From Flavobacterium resistens (GTDB lineage: Bacteria > Bacteroidota > Bacteroidia > Flavobacteriales > Flavobacteriaceae): 64,000 nt of DNA. The stretch covers positions 868,001 to 932,000 of the forward strand of contig NZ_FXTA01000002.1 in NCBI RefSeq assembly GCF_900182645.1. Reading direction: 5' to 3'. Positions 8,445 to 16,974 of the stretch are shown here, in pieces. The notes under the pieces are model-generated. The model was not told the DNA's origin. It worked only from the letters and a program-made list of their open reading frames with translations, and searched no databases. Position 1 is the stretch's first letter; every line of letters begins with the position of its first letter. Made by a program: the position numbers and the translations under genes.

Positions 8445-9767
8445 ATGGATATTAAAAGAGTAGCAATAGACGCTGTAAACGAGACAATTGTTATGAACGT
8501 TGTTCATATGGATTATAAAGGTCAAGTGGCAAAAAGAATCAATGAAAAATTGCCTTTGGCTCAAGTAAAAGGATTTAGAAAAGGACAAGTTCCTAAAGAT
8601 CTTGTTGAAAAACAATACGGAAAAGGTATTAAGCAAGAAGAAATCAAGAAAGTAGTTGACTTGGCTTTAGAGCGTTTCATTCAATCTGAAAGACTAAACC
8701 TTTTAGGAACTCCTCTTGCTAAAGAAAATGAAAACCTTGACTGGGATGCAGAAGAATTAACTTTTGAATTCGAAATTGGTTTAGTGCCAAACTTCGAAAT
8801 TGATTTAGAAGCTAAAAACAATATCGTAAAATATATCGTTACTGCTGATGATAAATTAATCGACGGACAAGTTGAGCGTATCCAAAAACAATTTGGAAAA
8901 GCAATTCCTCAGGATAAAGTTGAAGCTGATTCAGATTTAACTGGAACTTTCACAAACGAAGAAAAAGGAATCAACAATACAACTACAATTTCTGTATCTA
9001 CTTTCAACAAAAAAGCTGGAGATAAATTCATCGGTAAAAAAGTTGGAGACGTTGTTACAGTTAGCACAAAAGGTTTATTCGAAGACGATCACCAATTAAT
9101 GGATTACTTAAAAGTAGCTCATGATGACGTTCACGGTTTAGATATCGAAGTAAACTTTACTATCGAAGCTATCAACGGTGCTGAATTAGCGGAATTAAAC
9201 CAAGAGTTATTTGATAAACTTTTTGGTGAAGGAAAAGTAGCTTCTTTAGAAGATTTAAAATCTAAAATTAAAGAAGATGCTGAATCTCAATTCGCACAAC
9301 AAGCAGATCAAAAATTATTATTAGATGTTCAGGATTTCTTGATCGAGAACACTAAATTTGATTTACCAGCTGAATTCTTGAAAAAATGGTTGCAAACTGT
9401 TGGAGAGAAAAAACTTTCTGCAGAAGAAGCTGAAGTTGAATACGCAAGATCTGAAAAAGGTTTACGTTTCCAATTAATCGAAGGAAAAGCATTAGCTCAA
9501 AGCAATATCCAAATTACATTTGAAGACTTGAAAGAGTTTACTTCTGGTGCTATCAGACAACAAATGGCTCAATTTGGACAAACAAACCCAACTGACGAAG
9601 AAGTTCAAGGAATCGTGGCTAGAGTTTTATCTAACCAAGAAGAAGTAAAAAGACTTTCTGAGCAAGTTGTAGCAGCTAAAATGTTAGATATCTTCAAAGA
9701 AAAAGCTAACCCAACAACTAAAGAGGTTACTTACGAAGAATTTATCGCTGCGTCTTACGGAGAATAA
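8445..9767 (+). CDS. tig: Trigger factor
   Basis: Ribosome-associated chaperone that meets nascent chains at the exit tunnel. 440 residues. The ribosome-binding signature GFRKGQVPKDLVEKQYG is at about residues 44-60, followed by a middle segment in the position of the FKBP-type prolyl isomerase domain and a long helical C-terminal arm (EDLKSKIKEDAESQFAQQ onward). The middle domain does not show the usual FKBP active-site pattern, so isomerase activity is doubtful. The gene has its own promoter and a strong terminator, and is followed by clpP and clpX, the common order tig-clpP-clpX. Confidence 0.95.
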   Translation: MDIKRVAIDAVNETIVMNVVHMDYKGQVAKRINEKLPLAQVKGFRKGQVPKDLVEKQYGKGIKQEEIKKVVDLALERFIQSERLNLLGTPLAKENENLDWDAEELTFEFEIGLVPNFEIDLEAKNNIVKYIVTADDKLIDGQVERIQKQFGKAIPQDKVEADSDLTGTFTNEEKGINNTTTISVSTFNKKAGDKFIGKKVGDVVTVSTKGLFEDDHQLMDYLKVAHDDVHGLDIEVNFTIEAINGAELAELNQELFDKLFGEGKVASLEDLKSKIKEDAESQFAQQADQKLLLDVQDFLIENTKFDLPAEFLKKWLQTVGEKKLSAEEAEVEYARSEKGLRFQLIEGKALAQSNIQITFEDLKEFTSGAIRQQMAQFGQTNPTDEEVQGIVARVLSNQEEVKRLSEQVVAAKMLDIFKEKANPTTKEVTYEEFIAASYGE

Positions 9768-9790
9768 TTTCTAAGAAAACAATTATATTG

Positions 9791-9822
9791 GAGCGTCAGG
9801 ATTTTTTTCCTGACGCTCTTTT
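9791..9822 (+). terminator. Terminator of tig
   Basis: Perfect 10-bp stem GAGCGTCAGG / CCTGACGCTC with a short T-rich loop and a trailing T tract, 23 bp after the tig stop. Confidence 0.9.
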
Positions 9823-9852
9823 GTTTTAATTTATTTTTGATTACTTTTCAGG

Positions 9853-9991
9853 AGCTAATCCAGCTATCCGTTACAAGTTTTTTCATTGCTGCCTTTTTTT
9901 GTAAGGCATAAAAAGAGCTTCCGTTGGTCGCTTTTTTCTACCAACAAAAAATAGTTGCCATTTCAAAAAACTTTTCACTGCTATCTGGGCT
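9853..9991 (-). repeat. Structured intergenic repeat family I, copy A (long centre)
   Basis: Read on the minus strand it starts AGCCCAGATAGCAGTG and ends AACGGATAGCTGGATTAGCT, the shared ends of a six-copy family in this window. The outer arms CCAG and CTGG can pair. The centre (about 90 nt) is longer than in other copies and contains its own small hairpin (GTTGGT .. ACCAAC). It lies between the tig terminator and the clpP promoter. The rest of the 316-bp gap between tig and clpP holds nothing else I recognise. Confidence 0.65.
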
Positions 9992-10083
9992 AGAAATAAG
10001 ACAAATTGACATCCTTTTTAAAAAGGTATGACCTTTGCGGAGAATAAAAAGATATACACCAAATAAACGTAAAACAGATACAT

Positions 10084-10758
10084 ATGAACTACGGTAAAGA
10101 ATTCAAAAAATTTGCTACAAAGCACCAAGGAGTAAACGCAATGTATTATGATAAAATCATAGCAGCGATGAACCCAACAAACATGACTCCATATATTATC
10201 GAAGAGCGCCAGTTGAACGTTTCTCAATTAGACGTTTTTTCAAGATTAATGATGGACAGAATTATCTTTTTAGGAACAGGTATCGATGACCAAATCGCTA
10301 ATATCGTTCAGGCGCAGTTATTATTTTTAGAAAGCGCTGATGCTTCAAAAGATATTCAAATTTATCTAAATTCTCCAGGAGGAAGCGTTTACGCAGGATT
10401 AGGAATTTATGATACAATGCAATTCATTAAACCTGATGTTGCAACAATTTGTACAGGAATGGCAGCTTCTATGGGAGCAGTTTTATTATGTGCAGGAGCA
10501 GCAGGAAAACGTTCAGCATTACCACACTCAAGAGTAATGATTCACCAGCCATCTGGAGGAGCACAAGGTGTTGCAACAGATATGGAAATCAACTTACGTG
10601 AAATGTTGAAATTGAAAGATGAATTATACAACATCATTTCACACCATTCAGGACAAACTTTTGACAAAGTGCACAAAGACAGTGAGCGTGATTACTGGAT
10701 GATTGCAGATGAAGCAAAAGAATACGGAATGATTGATGAAATATTAAGAAGAAGCTAA
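10084..10758 (+). CDS. clpP: ATP-dependent Clp protease proteolytic subunit
   Basis: Serine peptidase forming the tetradecameric chamber that degrades proteins fed by ClpX. 224 residues. The catalytic Ser is in TGMAASMGA (Ser129) and the catalytic His in SRVMIHQPSGG (His154); the LNSPGGSVYAGLGIYD oxyanion strand is also present. The N-terminal 30 or so residues (MNYGKEFKKFATKHQG) are an extension likely removed or disordered. It lies 165 bp ahead of clpX on the same strand; clpX appears to have its own promoter in the gap. Confidence 0.96.
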   Translation: MNYGKEFKKFATKHQGVNAMYYDKIIAAMNPTNMTPYIIEERQLNVSQLDVFSRLMMDRIIFLGTGIDDQIANIVQAQLLFLESADASKDIQIYLNSPGGSVYAGLGIYDTMQFIKPDVATICTGMAASMGAVLLCAGAAGKRSALPHSRVMIHQPSGGAQGVATDMEINLREMLKLKDELYNIISHHSGQTFDKVHKDSERDYWMIADEAKEYGMIDEILRRS

Positions 10759-10892
10759 AAATTAGTTTTAGGTTTCATGTTTCAAGTTGCTTTGGCGAAT
10801 CCGGAACCTGAAACTTTAAACTTTAAACAAAAAAATATTAAGCTGTAAGGAGTTAAGTTTTAAAGTTTTAATTAAAAAGCTTAGAAACTTAG

Positions 10893-10900
10893 TATCTTTG
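10893..10900 (+). promoter_or_regulatory. Candidate -7 element for clpX
   Basis: TATCTTTG, a perfect TAnnTTTG match, 23 bp before the clpX ATG. No clear -33 TTG. The gap ahead of it carries the sequence AACCTGAAACTTTAAAC, a motif also seen in inverted form after mutS (about 38498-38514). Confidence 0.55.
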
Positions 10901-10923
10901 CAGCTTAGTAACTTAAATAAAGA

Positions 10924-12156
10924 ATGGCAAAAGTAGTATTAGAATGTTCGTTTTGTGGAAGAAAAAAGCCAGAAACTAATTTATTGATTGCGGGTATTAA
11001 TGCACATATCTGTGATAAGTGTATTGAACAAGCACACGGAATTGTATTAGAAGAATTAAAGTCTAGCGGAAATGCAAAACTTATTGGGGACTTGATTTTA
11101 AAGAAACCAAAAGAAATCAGAGCTTTTCTGGATCAATATGTTATTGGTCAGGATCAGACAAAAAAGGTTATGTCGGTTGCGGTTTACAATCACTACAAAC
11201 GTTTAATGCAACAGCAATTAGATGACGAAGTTGAGATTGAAAAAAGTAACATTATCATGGTTGGTCAAACCGGAACTGGAAAAACATTGGTAGCAAAAAC
11301 TATCGCAAAAATGTTAGACGTTCCTTTGGCAATTGTTGATGCGACGGTACTTACAGAAGCTGGATATGTTGGTGAGGATGTCGAAAGTATTTTGACACGT
11401 TTACTACAAGCAGCAGATTATGATGTAGCTAAAGCCGAAAGAGGAATTGTATTTATTGATGAAATTGATAAAATTGCCCGTAAGAGCGATAATCCGTCAA
11501 TAACTCGTGATGTTTCTGGTGAAGGTGTACAGCAAGCTTTATTAAAATTATTAGAAGGAACAGTTGTAAACGTACCACCAAAAGGAGGACGTAAACATCC
11601 TGATCAGAAATTTGTTGAAGTTAATACTCAAAATATTTTGTTTATTGCCGGTGGTGCTTTTGACGGAGTAGAACGTATTATTTCAAAACGTTTGAATCGT
11701 CAAGCAGTTGGTTATTCAACTTCTAAAAATGTCGATAATATTGATAAAAACAATTTATTGCAATATATCATTCCAAAAGATATTAAAGACTTTGGTTTGA
11801 TTCCGGAGATTATTGGTCGTTTGCCAGTATTGACGCATATGGATCCTTTAGACAGAGAAACTTTGCGTGCAATTTTGACACAGCCTAAAAATGCATTGGT
11901 AAAACAATATCAGAAATTATTTTTAATGGATGATGTTGAATTTAGTATTACTGATGAAGCATTGGATTTTATTGTTGATAAAGCTTTAGAATACAAATTA
12001 GGCGCTCGTGGATTGCGTTCGTTATGTGAAGCTATCTTAACAGATGCGATGTACGAATTGCCAAGTTCTGATGATACAACTTTGACAATCGACAAAGAAT
12101 ATGCAGAACATACTTTGAGTAAAAACTTATTGAAGCGTATGGAAATTGCTTCATAA
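10924..12156 (+). CDS. clpX: ATP-dependent Clp protease ATP-binding subunit ClpX
   Basis: AAA+ unfoldase that recognises tagged substrates and threads them into ClpP. 410 residues. N-terminal zinc-binding domain with Cys8, Cys11, Cys30 and Cys33; Walker A GQTGTGKT at residues 114-121; pore-loop GYVGEDVES; Walker B IVFIDEID; sensor 2 region [10 protein letters not shown] near the C-terminus. All expected parts are present. It starts with ATG after a -7 box and ends before a double hairpin region (12167-12239). Confidence 0.97.
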   Translation: MAKVVLECSFCGRKKPETNLLIAGINAHICDKCIEQAHGIVLEELKSSGNAKLIGDLILKKPKEIRAFLDQYVIGQDQTKKVMSVAVYNHYKRLMQQQLDDEVEIEKSNIIMVGQTGTGKTLVAKTIAKMLDVPLAIVDATVLTEAGYVGEDVESILTRLLQAADYDVAKAERGIVFIDEIDKIARKSDNPSITRDVSGEGVQQALLKLLEGTVVNVPPKGGRKHPDQKFVEVNTQNILFIAGGAFDGVERIISKRLNRQAVGYSTSKNVDNIDKNNLLQYIIPKDIKDFGLIPEIIGRLPVLTHMDPLDRETLRAILTQPKNALVKQYQKLFLMDDVEFSITDEALDFIVDKALEYKLGARGLRSLCEAILTDAMYELPSSDDTTLTIDKEYAEHTLSKNLLKRMEIAS

Positions 12157-12166
12157 ATTTTATACC

Positions 12167-12197
12167 ACTTTGTCAAAGTTTAAAACTTTGACAAAGT
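12167..12197. repeat. ACTTTGTCAAAGTTT inverted repeat
   Basis: Perfect 15-bp inverted repeat ACTTTGTCAAAGTTT (12167-12181) and AAACTTTGACAAAGT (12183-12197) right after clpX and just before a separate intrinsic terminator. Each arm is itself partly palindromic (CTTTG.CAAAG). Confidence 0.6.
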
Positions 12198-12206
12198 TCA
12201 CGATTA

Positions 12207-12239
12207 AACCTGTTCATTTATTTTGAACAGGTTTTTTTT
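12207..12239 (+). terminator. Terminator of clpX
   Basis: Stem AACCTGTTCA / TGAACAGGTT with a 7-nt AT loop and a run of eight T. Confidence 0.88.
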
Positions 12240-12287
12240 ATACATTTAAATAAGTTTTTCCTTTCAGATTTAATGTACATTGTAAGC

Positions 12288-12941
12288 ATGAAAAATATGA
12301 TTTTTGTAATTGGTTTAGCGTTGTTTTTATCTTGTAATCAAAAAGATAAAAAAGAAACGATGGTTTCTAAAAATGAAAATAAAACTGAAATAATTGGAGA
12401 ACCCAAAAACCGAGTCGAAGTTGATTACAGTAAATTTTACAAAGAGGCAAAAGAGTATACGCTTCAAAATAATTTAAATAAAGATAAATTTATCTTGATC
12501 GATTTGAGTTTGCATTCTGGTTATAAAAGATTTTTTATTTATGACTTTAAAAAGAATACAGTTATAAAATCTTGTATGGTTAGTCACGGCTGTGGCGATA
12601 ATAGATGGGGCGCGACAACAACAAAAGAAAAAGTCCAGATCAGTAATGAATTTGATTCACATTGTTCTTCGCTGGGTAAATATGTTATTTTAGATCGAGG
12701 CGTAAGTCAATGGGGAATAAAAGTTAATTACATTTTGCAGGGAAAAGAGAAGACCAATTCAAATGCGAGAAATCGTGCAATCGTTTTGCATTCCTGGGAG
12801 GCAGTTTCTGAGAACGAAGTTTATCCAGAAGGAACTCCTGAAGGCTGGGGTTGTCCGGCAGTTTCAAACGAAAGCATGAAAGAAATCGATGAACTTTTGA
12901 AAACGAACAAAAAAGTTCTGATGTGGATTATTAAATCCTAA
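12288..12941 (+). CDS. Lipoprotein of the murein L,D-transpeptidase catalytic domain family
   Basis: About 217 residues from the ATG at 12288, chosen because it gives a compact lipoprotein signal (MKNMIFVIGLALFLSCNQ, lipobox Cys at residue 16); an ATG at 12273 adds five residues. The catalytic part resembles YkuD-like L,D-transpeptidases: SHGCGDNRWGATTTKE, then AIVLHSWEAVSE and WGCPAVSN, where the Cys after Gly is the likely nucleophile. Family knowledge: such enzymes cross-link or modify peptidoglycan; activity here is inferred. It stands alone between the clpX terminator and a convergent regulator gene. Confidence 0.8.
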   Translation: MKNMIFVIGLALFLSCNQKDKKETMVSKNENKTEIIGEPKNRVEVDYSKFYKEAKEYTLQNNLNKDKFILIDLSLHSGYKRFFIYDFKKNTVIKSCMVSHGCGDNRWGATTTKEKVQISNEFDSHCSSLGKYVILDRGVSQWGIKVNYILQGKEKTNSNARNRAIVLHSWEAVSENEVYPEGTPEGWGCPAVSNESMKEIDELLKTNKKVLMWIIKS

Positions 12942-12975
12942 TTTACGGATGTCATGAAAACGAAACTTCTCGTTT

Positions 12976-13054
12976 AGCCCTGATCGAAGCGGCATCCTTT
13001 TACTGTCTCGTTTTTTTCTAACGAGACAGTAAAAGATATAGTGGAGAGCAGGAC
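12976..13054 (+). repeat. Structured intergenic repeat family I, copy B
   Basis: Starts AGCCCTGATCGAAGCGG, ends GTGGAGAGCAGGAC. The centre is TTTT, a perfect 11-bp stem ACTGTCTCGTT (13002-13012) / AACGAGACAGT (13020-13030), then AAAA. Outer arms CCTG and CAGG can pair. This is the most divergent copy of the family. It lies between two convergent genes and may also serve as a bidirectional terminator. Confidence 0.7.
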
Positions 13055-13095
13055 AGAATTTCTCTTGAAACGAAATATTTCTGCTCCTAAAAAAA

Positions 13096-14061
13096 TTACT
13101 GAACTCTAAATTTCTCTCTGTATTCAATAGGTTTCATTCCGACCATTTTATAAAACACTTTTCGGAATGCTTTTGGATCATTATAACCGGTTTTTTCGAT
13201 AATTTCTGAAATTGAAAGCTGTGTCTGTTCTAAATATTTTTTTGAACTTTCGACTCTAATATTTTGCAGATATTCAATCGGTGGAATTCCGGTTACTTGC
13301 TTGAATCTGCGTGTCATATTTCGAGCGCTGGTTGGAATATCTTTAGTGATTTCTTCTAGTTTTTCAATTGAATGATATTGGCTTTCGATTTTTTGCTGCA
13401 ACATCGCGACTAAAGTGTCGTTGTGCAAATGATTTGGTCTAAAAGTGCTAAAATAACTCTGTTTGTATCGATTCAAGTCGATTGAGAAAATTTTGGCGAT
13501 TTGAACTGCAATCTCGTTTCCGCAATATTTCTGAACCAAAAGAATCAATAAGTGAAATGTTGAGGTTGAGCCACCACTGGTATATAAACTTCCATCGGCT
13601 GTTAAAGTTTCTTCAGGTTTTAATTTTACTAACGGAAAAGCCTTTGTAAAAGCACTGCAGGCGTCAACATGCGTTGTTGCTAATTTTTCATTTAATAATC
13701 CAGAAGCGGCAAACAAAAAAGCTCCGGTACAAAAACTGGCTAATTCAGCTCCGTTTTGATGTTGCTTTTTTAACCACGGAATAAAATCTTTATTCTTTGC
13801 AATCATTTCGCTCATATTATCTGTGGTAAAAGCCGGAATCAAAATCAAGTCTAAAGCAATGTCTGAATTTTCAATAGCATGAACTTTGTAGCCAAATAAT
13901 TGTTCCTGAGTAATTTGTCTAGCCGATTGGAAAACCATAATTTCGAAAGGTTTTTCATGTTCTTTAGTCAATTTATTAGCCGTTTCAAAAACTTCTAAAA
14001 TAGCTGCTATGCTCAACAATTTATAGTCGTGGGGCACAATTAAACCTGTTTTCTTGTTCAT
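13096..14061 (-). CDS. GlxA-family transcriptional regulator (DJ-1/PfpI plus AraC HTH)
   Basis: 321 residues. The N-terminal 190 residues form a DJ-1/PfpI-like domain with the nucleophile-elbow region ASFCTGAFLFAASGLL; the C-terminal 100 residues are an AraC double helix-turn-helix (TSARNMTRRFKQVTGIPPIEYLQ and ISEIIEKTGYNDPKAFRKVF). Family knowledge: GlxA-type proteins are DNA-binding regulators, usually without enzymatic activity. It is divergent from the VOC/SRPBCC cluster, sharing a 140-bp intergenic region, and so is a candidate regulator of that cluster. Confidence 0.9.
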   Translation of the reverse strand: MNKKTGLIVPHDYKLLSIAAILEVFETANKLTKEHEKPFEIMVFQSARQITQEQLFGYKVHAIENSDIALDLILIPAFTTDNMSEMIAKNKDFIPWLKKQHQNGAELASFCTGAFLFAASGLLNEKLATTHVDACSAFTKAFPLVKLKPEETLTADGSLYTSGGSTSTFHLLILLVQKYCGNEIAVQIAKIFSIDLNRYKQSYFSTFRPNHLHNDTLVAMLQQKIESQYHSIEKLEEITKDIPTSARNMTRRFKQVTGIPPIEYLQNIRVESSKKYLEQTQLSISEIIEKTGYNDPKAFRKVFYKMVGMKPIEYREKFRVQ

Positions 14062-14166
14062 GATTTTTTCTTTTTGAAAGATTTACATTCTTACAAAAGT
14101 AGATAATTTGTCTCAAATGACCCTAAAAATGACTTTTTATGTAACTTTAAGTTAATCCTAAAATTT

Positions 14167-14174
14167 TAAATTTG
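14167..14174 (+). promoter_or_regulatory. Candidate -7 element for the VOC/SRPBCC cluster
   Basis: TAAATTTG, a TAnnTTTG match 27 bp before the first VOC ATG, in the divergent gap shared with the GlxA-type regulator. On the other strand TACTTTTG (14094-14101) may serve the regulator. Confidence 0.4.
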
Positions 14175-14201
14175 TTTTTATTAATTTGTAATTTTATAAA
14201 G

Positions 14202-14612
14202 ATGAAAACAAAGATATTCTTAAATCTTGCGGTAAAAGATTTAAATAAGGCGATTTCCTTTTTTACTGAAATTGGCTTTTCAGTCAATTCACAATTCACA
14301 AATGAAAAAGGAGCTTGCATAGTTATTGACGAAAATATTAATGTAATGATTTTGGTCGAAGAGTTTTATAAAACGTTTACCAAAAAGCAAATTTGCGATA
14401 CGGCTACAACTAGCGAAGTTCTTATTTCAATTTCTTTGGACTCTCGCGAAAAAGTAGATGAAATGATAGAAAAAGCGATTAAAGCGGGTGGAGTAGATTA
14501 TATTCCGGCGAAAGATTATGGATGGATGTATCAAAGAACTTTTTTAGATGTTGACGGACATCATTGGGAAGTTTTCTATATGGATGAAAGCAAAATACCA
14601 AATGAGATGTAA
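14202..14612 (+). CDS. VOC (glyoxalase/bleomycin resistance) family protein 1
   Basis: 136 residues from the ATG at 14202; the frame extends upstream only through a TTG and an unlikely hydrophobic stretch. A single VOC module: FLNLAVKDLNKAISFFTEIGFSV at the N-terminus and FLDVDGHHWEVFYMD at the C-terminus. The first metal-ligand position, usually His, is Asn here. It is clearly a paralog of the VOC protein at 15585. First gene of a six-gene run of small VOC and SRPBCC proteins. Substrate unknown. Confidence 0.82.
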   Translation: MKTKIFLNLAVKDLNKAISFFTEIGFSVNSQFTNEKGACIVIDENINVMILVEEFYKTFTKKQICDTATTSEVLISISLDSREKVDEMIEKAIKAGGVDYIPAKDYGWMYQRTFLDVDGHHWEVFYMDESKIPNEM

Positions 14613-14631
14613 TCAATTTAATTGAACAATA

Positions 14632-15036
14632 ATGATAACAGTTCAAAATATAATTAATGCATCAATAGAAAAGGTTTGGGATTTTTGGATTACACCAAAG
14701 CACATTGAAAACTGGAATACTGCTTTTGATAATTGGTATACAAGTTATGCTGAAAATGATTTGAAAGCGGAAGGAAAGTTTAGGTATGAAATGACATCAA
14801 AAGACAAAAAAGAACATTTTGATTTTGAGGGAATCTATATAAAAGTCGAAAAGTTTCGATTAATAGAATACAAACTTTCGGATAACAGAATTGGAAGTAT
14901 TCATTTTGAGGATTTTGGAGAAAGCGTAAAAATCACTGAAATATTTGAGCCAAATAAAACGGATTCTGAAAGCATGCAAAAGCAATGGTGTCAAGATGTA
15001 ATTGACAACTTTAAAAAATATACAGAAAAATTTTAA
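14632..15036 (+). CDS. SRPBCC (AHSA1-like) protein 1
   Basis: 134 residues with the START/Bet v1-like pattern of the activator of Hsp90 ATPase homologue 1 family: VQNIINASIEKVWDFWITPKHI at the N-terminus, a central GKFRYEMTSKD strand pair and a long C-terminal helix (QKQWCQDVIDNFKKYTEKF). It begins 19 bp after VOC 1 and is followed after 18 bp by a homologue of the same length, so the two look like a tandem duplication. Function unknown; such proteins bind small hydrophobic ligands. Confidence 0.8.
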   Translation: MITVQNIINASIEKVWDFWITPKHIENWNTAFDNWYTSYAENDLKAEGKFRYEMTSKDKKEHFDFEGIYIKVEKFRLIEYKLSDNRIGSIHFEDFGESVKITEIFEPNKTDSESMQKQWCQDVIDNFKKYTEKF

Positions 15037-15054
15037 AACTAAATTTAATATATA

Positions 15055-15459
15055 ATGATAACAATAAAAAGCACAGTTAATGCATCTGCAGAAAAGGTTT
15101 GGAAGTTTTGGAATACGCCGGAACATATTACAAAATGGAGTTTTGCTTCTCCAGACTGGCATACGCCTTACGCAGAAGCTGATGTGAGAGAAGGAGGAAA
15201 ATTCAAATCGACAATGGCGGCAAAAGACGGAAGCATTAGCTTTGATTTTGAAGGTGAATTTACTTTGGTGAAACCAAATGAAGCGCTTTCGTATGTTATG
15301 GCTGACGGAAGAAAAGTTGAAATTACTTTTACCCAAACGGCAGAAGGTGTTGAAATCGTTGAAAGTTTTGATCCCGAAACAGTAAATCCTGAAGAAATGC
15401 AGCGTGCAGGCTGGCAGGCGATTTTGGATAATTTTAAAAATTATATTGAGAATAATTAG
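15055..15459 (+). CDS. SRPBCC (AHSA1-like) protein 2
   Basis: 134 residues, same length and layout as the gene just upstream (shared INASAEKVWKFWNTPEHI region and KKYTE/KNYIE C-terminus), differing enough to be an old tandem duplicate. Typical AHSA1 segments: WNTPEHITKWSFASPDWHTPYAEADVREGGKF and GWQAILDNFKNYIE. After it a 125-bp gap precedes the second VOC gene, suggesting a possible internal promoter. Confidence 0.82.
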   Translation: MITIKSTVNASAEKVWKFWNTPEHITKWSFASPDWHTPYAEADVREGGKFKSTMAAKDGSISFDFEGEFTLVKPNEALSYVMADGRKVEITFTQTAEGVEIVESFDPETVNPEEMQRAGWQAILDNFKNYIENN

Positions 15460-15584
15460 TTTTTTTAGGTGCAAAGTTTCAAAGGTGCATAGATTCAAAG
15501 ATTATAATACAGATTAAACTTAGAATTGACTTACATAACTTATATGTTTTAAAATAAATTGTTTAACACAAAAAAATCAAAAAA

Positions 15585-15992
15585 ATGACAAAACAAATAT
15601 GGTTGAATTTGCCTGTTAAGAATATTGCAAAAGCGAAAGATTTTTTCTGGAAAATAGGTTTTTCGTTCAATGAACAGCACGATACGCCAAGTTCTACTTG
15701 CATGGTGGTTGGTGAAGGACATTTTGTAGTGATGCTTTTTGAAGAAATGCTTTTTTCAAGTTTTTCTCAAAATGCTCTTACAGATACAAAATCAAGTTCT
15801 GAGGTTTTGATTTCAATTGATGCCGAAAGCAGAGAAGAAGTTGACGAATTAGCCAAGAAAGTGACTGAAGCCGGCGGAACTGTTTTTGCACAACCAGAAG
15901 AAAGCCAAGGCTGGATGTATGGCTGTGGATTTGCAGATTTAGACGGACATCGCTGGAATGTTTTGTTTATGGATTTTAGTAAACTATCGTAG
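15585..15992 (+). CDS. VOC family protein 2
   Basis: 135 residues, paralog of the VOC protein at 14202 (LNLPVKNIAKAKDFFWKIGF; SEVLISIDAESREEVDELAKK; FADLDGHRWNVLFMD). Annotated relatives are often called glyoxalase or lactoylglutathione lyase-like, but the metal-binding residues are incomplete and no substrate can be assigned. Two bp separate it from the next SRPBCC gene, so they are certainly co-transcribed. Confidence 0.83.
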   Translation: MTKQIWLNLPVKNIAKAKDFFWKIGFSFNEQHDTPSSTCMVVGEGHFVVMLFEEMLFSSFSQNALTDTKSSSEVLISIDAESREEVDELAKKVTEAGGTVFAQPEESQGWMYGCGFADLDGHRWNVLFMDFSKLS

Positions 15993-15994
15993 TT

Positions 15995-16432
15995 ATGGAA
16001 AAATTGGAATTTAAAATTAGAATTAAAGCTCCTTCTCCAAAAGTTTGGGAGGTTTTATGGAACGATGCCACTTATAGAGAATGGACGGGCGCTTTTTGCG
16101 AGGGTTCGTATGCAATAAGTGATTGGAATGAAGGCGACAAAATACATTTTATGTCACCAAGCGGCGAAGGAATGAACAGCATTATCGAAACTAAAATTCC
16201 AAATGAATATATGGCTTTCAAACATATAGGAGAGATCAAAGATTTTAAAGAATTGCCTCTTGACGAAGAAACCAAAAAATGGAGCGGAGCAATGGAAACC
16301 TATAGATTAAAGTCAGATAATGAATTCACTGATTTGACGGCTCAAGTCGATGTTGTCGAAAAGTATATTGATTATTTTAAAGAAGCTTTTCCAAAAGGTT
16401 TAGAGAAAGTAAAAGAATTAGCAGAGAAATAG
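15995..16432 (+). CDS. SRPBCC-domain protein 3
   Basis: 145 residues of the START/Bet v1-like fold: KIRIKAPSPKVWEVLWNDATYREWTGAF at the N-terminus, GDKIHFMSPSGEGMNS in the middle, DYFKEAFPKGLEKVKELAE as the C-terminal helix. More distant from SRPBCC 1 and 2 than those are from each other. It directly follows VOC 2 (2 bp), repeating the VOC-SRPBCC order of the first pair. Confidence 0.8.
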   Translation: MEKLEFKIRIKAPSPKVWEVLWNDATYREWTGAFCEGSYAISDWNEGDKIHFMSPSGEGMNSIIETKIPNEYMAFKHIGEIKDFKELPLDEETKKWSGAMETYRLKSDNEFTDLTAQVDVVEKYIDYFKEAFPKGLEKVKELAEK

Positions 16433-16487
16433 AATAGAGAGAATCAAAAAATTATAATTAACAATCAACAATTAAATAAAAAAAATC

Positions 16488-16925
16488 ATGGCAGCAGTAA
16501 ACCCTTATTTACTATTTAATGGAAATTGCGAAGAAGCATTTCTATTTTACAAATCCGTTTTTGGAGGTGAATTTCCATATATCGGAAAATTTAAAGACAT
16601 GCCTAAAGAAGAAGGCTGTGACGAAGTTTCTGAAGCAGATGCTGAAAGAATTATGCACGTTTCATTGCCAATAGGCAATACTATTTTAATGGGAAGTGAT
16701 AGTTCGACACGATTTGGCGATTTGCCTTTTGGAGAAAACTTCTCAATTTCGATCAATACAGAAAGTACTGAAGAAGCAGACAGAATTTTCAACGGACTTT
16801 CAGCAGGCGGAAAAGTAGAAATGCCTTTGAATAAAACATTTTGGGGCGCTTATTTCGGAATGTTCAAAGATAAGTTTGGAATCAACTGGATGGTAAACTT
16901 TGACGAAAATCAGCCAGCTAAATAA
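16488..16925 (+). CDS. PhnB-like VOC family protein
   Basis: 145 residues of the PhnB/DUF1338-like branch of VOC proteins: NPYLLFNGNCEEAFLFYKSVFGGEF at the start, MHVSLPIGNTILMGSD in the middle, and the end FWGAYFGMFKDKFGINWMVNF. Members are often called PhnB but are not tied to phosphonate use; no phn genes are near. Last gene of the cluster, followed by a terminator. Confidence 0.85.
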   Translation: MAAVNPYLLFNGNCEEAFLFYKSVFGGEFPYIGKFKDMPKEEGCDEVSEADAERIMHVSLPIGNTILMGSDSSTRFGDLPFGENFSISINTESTEEADRIFNGLSAGGKVEMPLNKTFWGAYFGMFKDKFGINWMVNFDENQPAK

Positions 16926-16974
16926 CAATAAGTTATGTTATTCTAAAAGCGGAACATAATTGTTAAATTACTTT

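Noticed and set aside
14860..15498. 212-codon minus-strand frame over the SRPBCC genes
   Set aside because: Long but antisense to two clear SRPBCC genes; amino-acid use (many Phe, Cys, Ile) is typical of a mirrored AT-rich gene.
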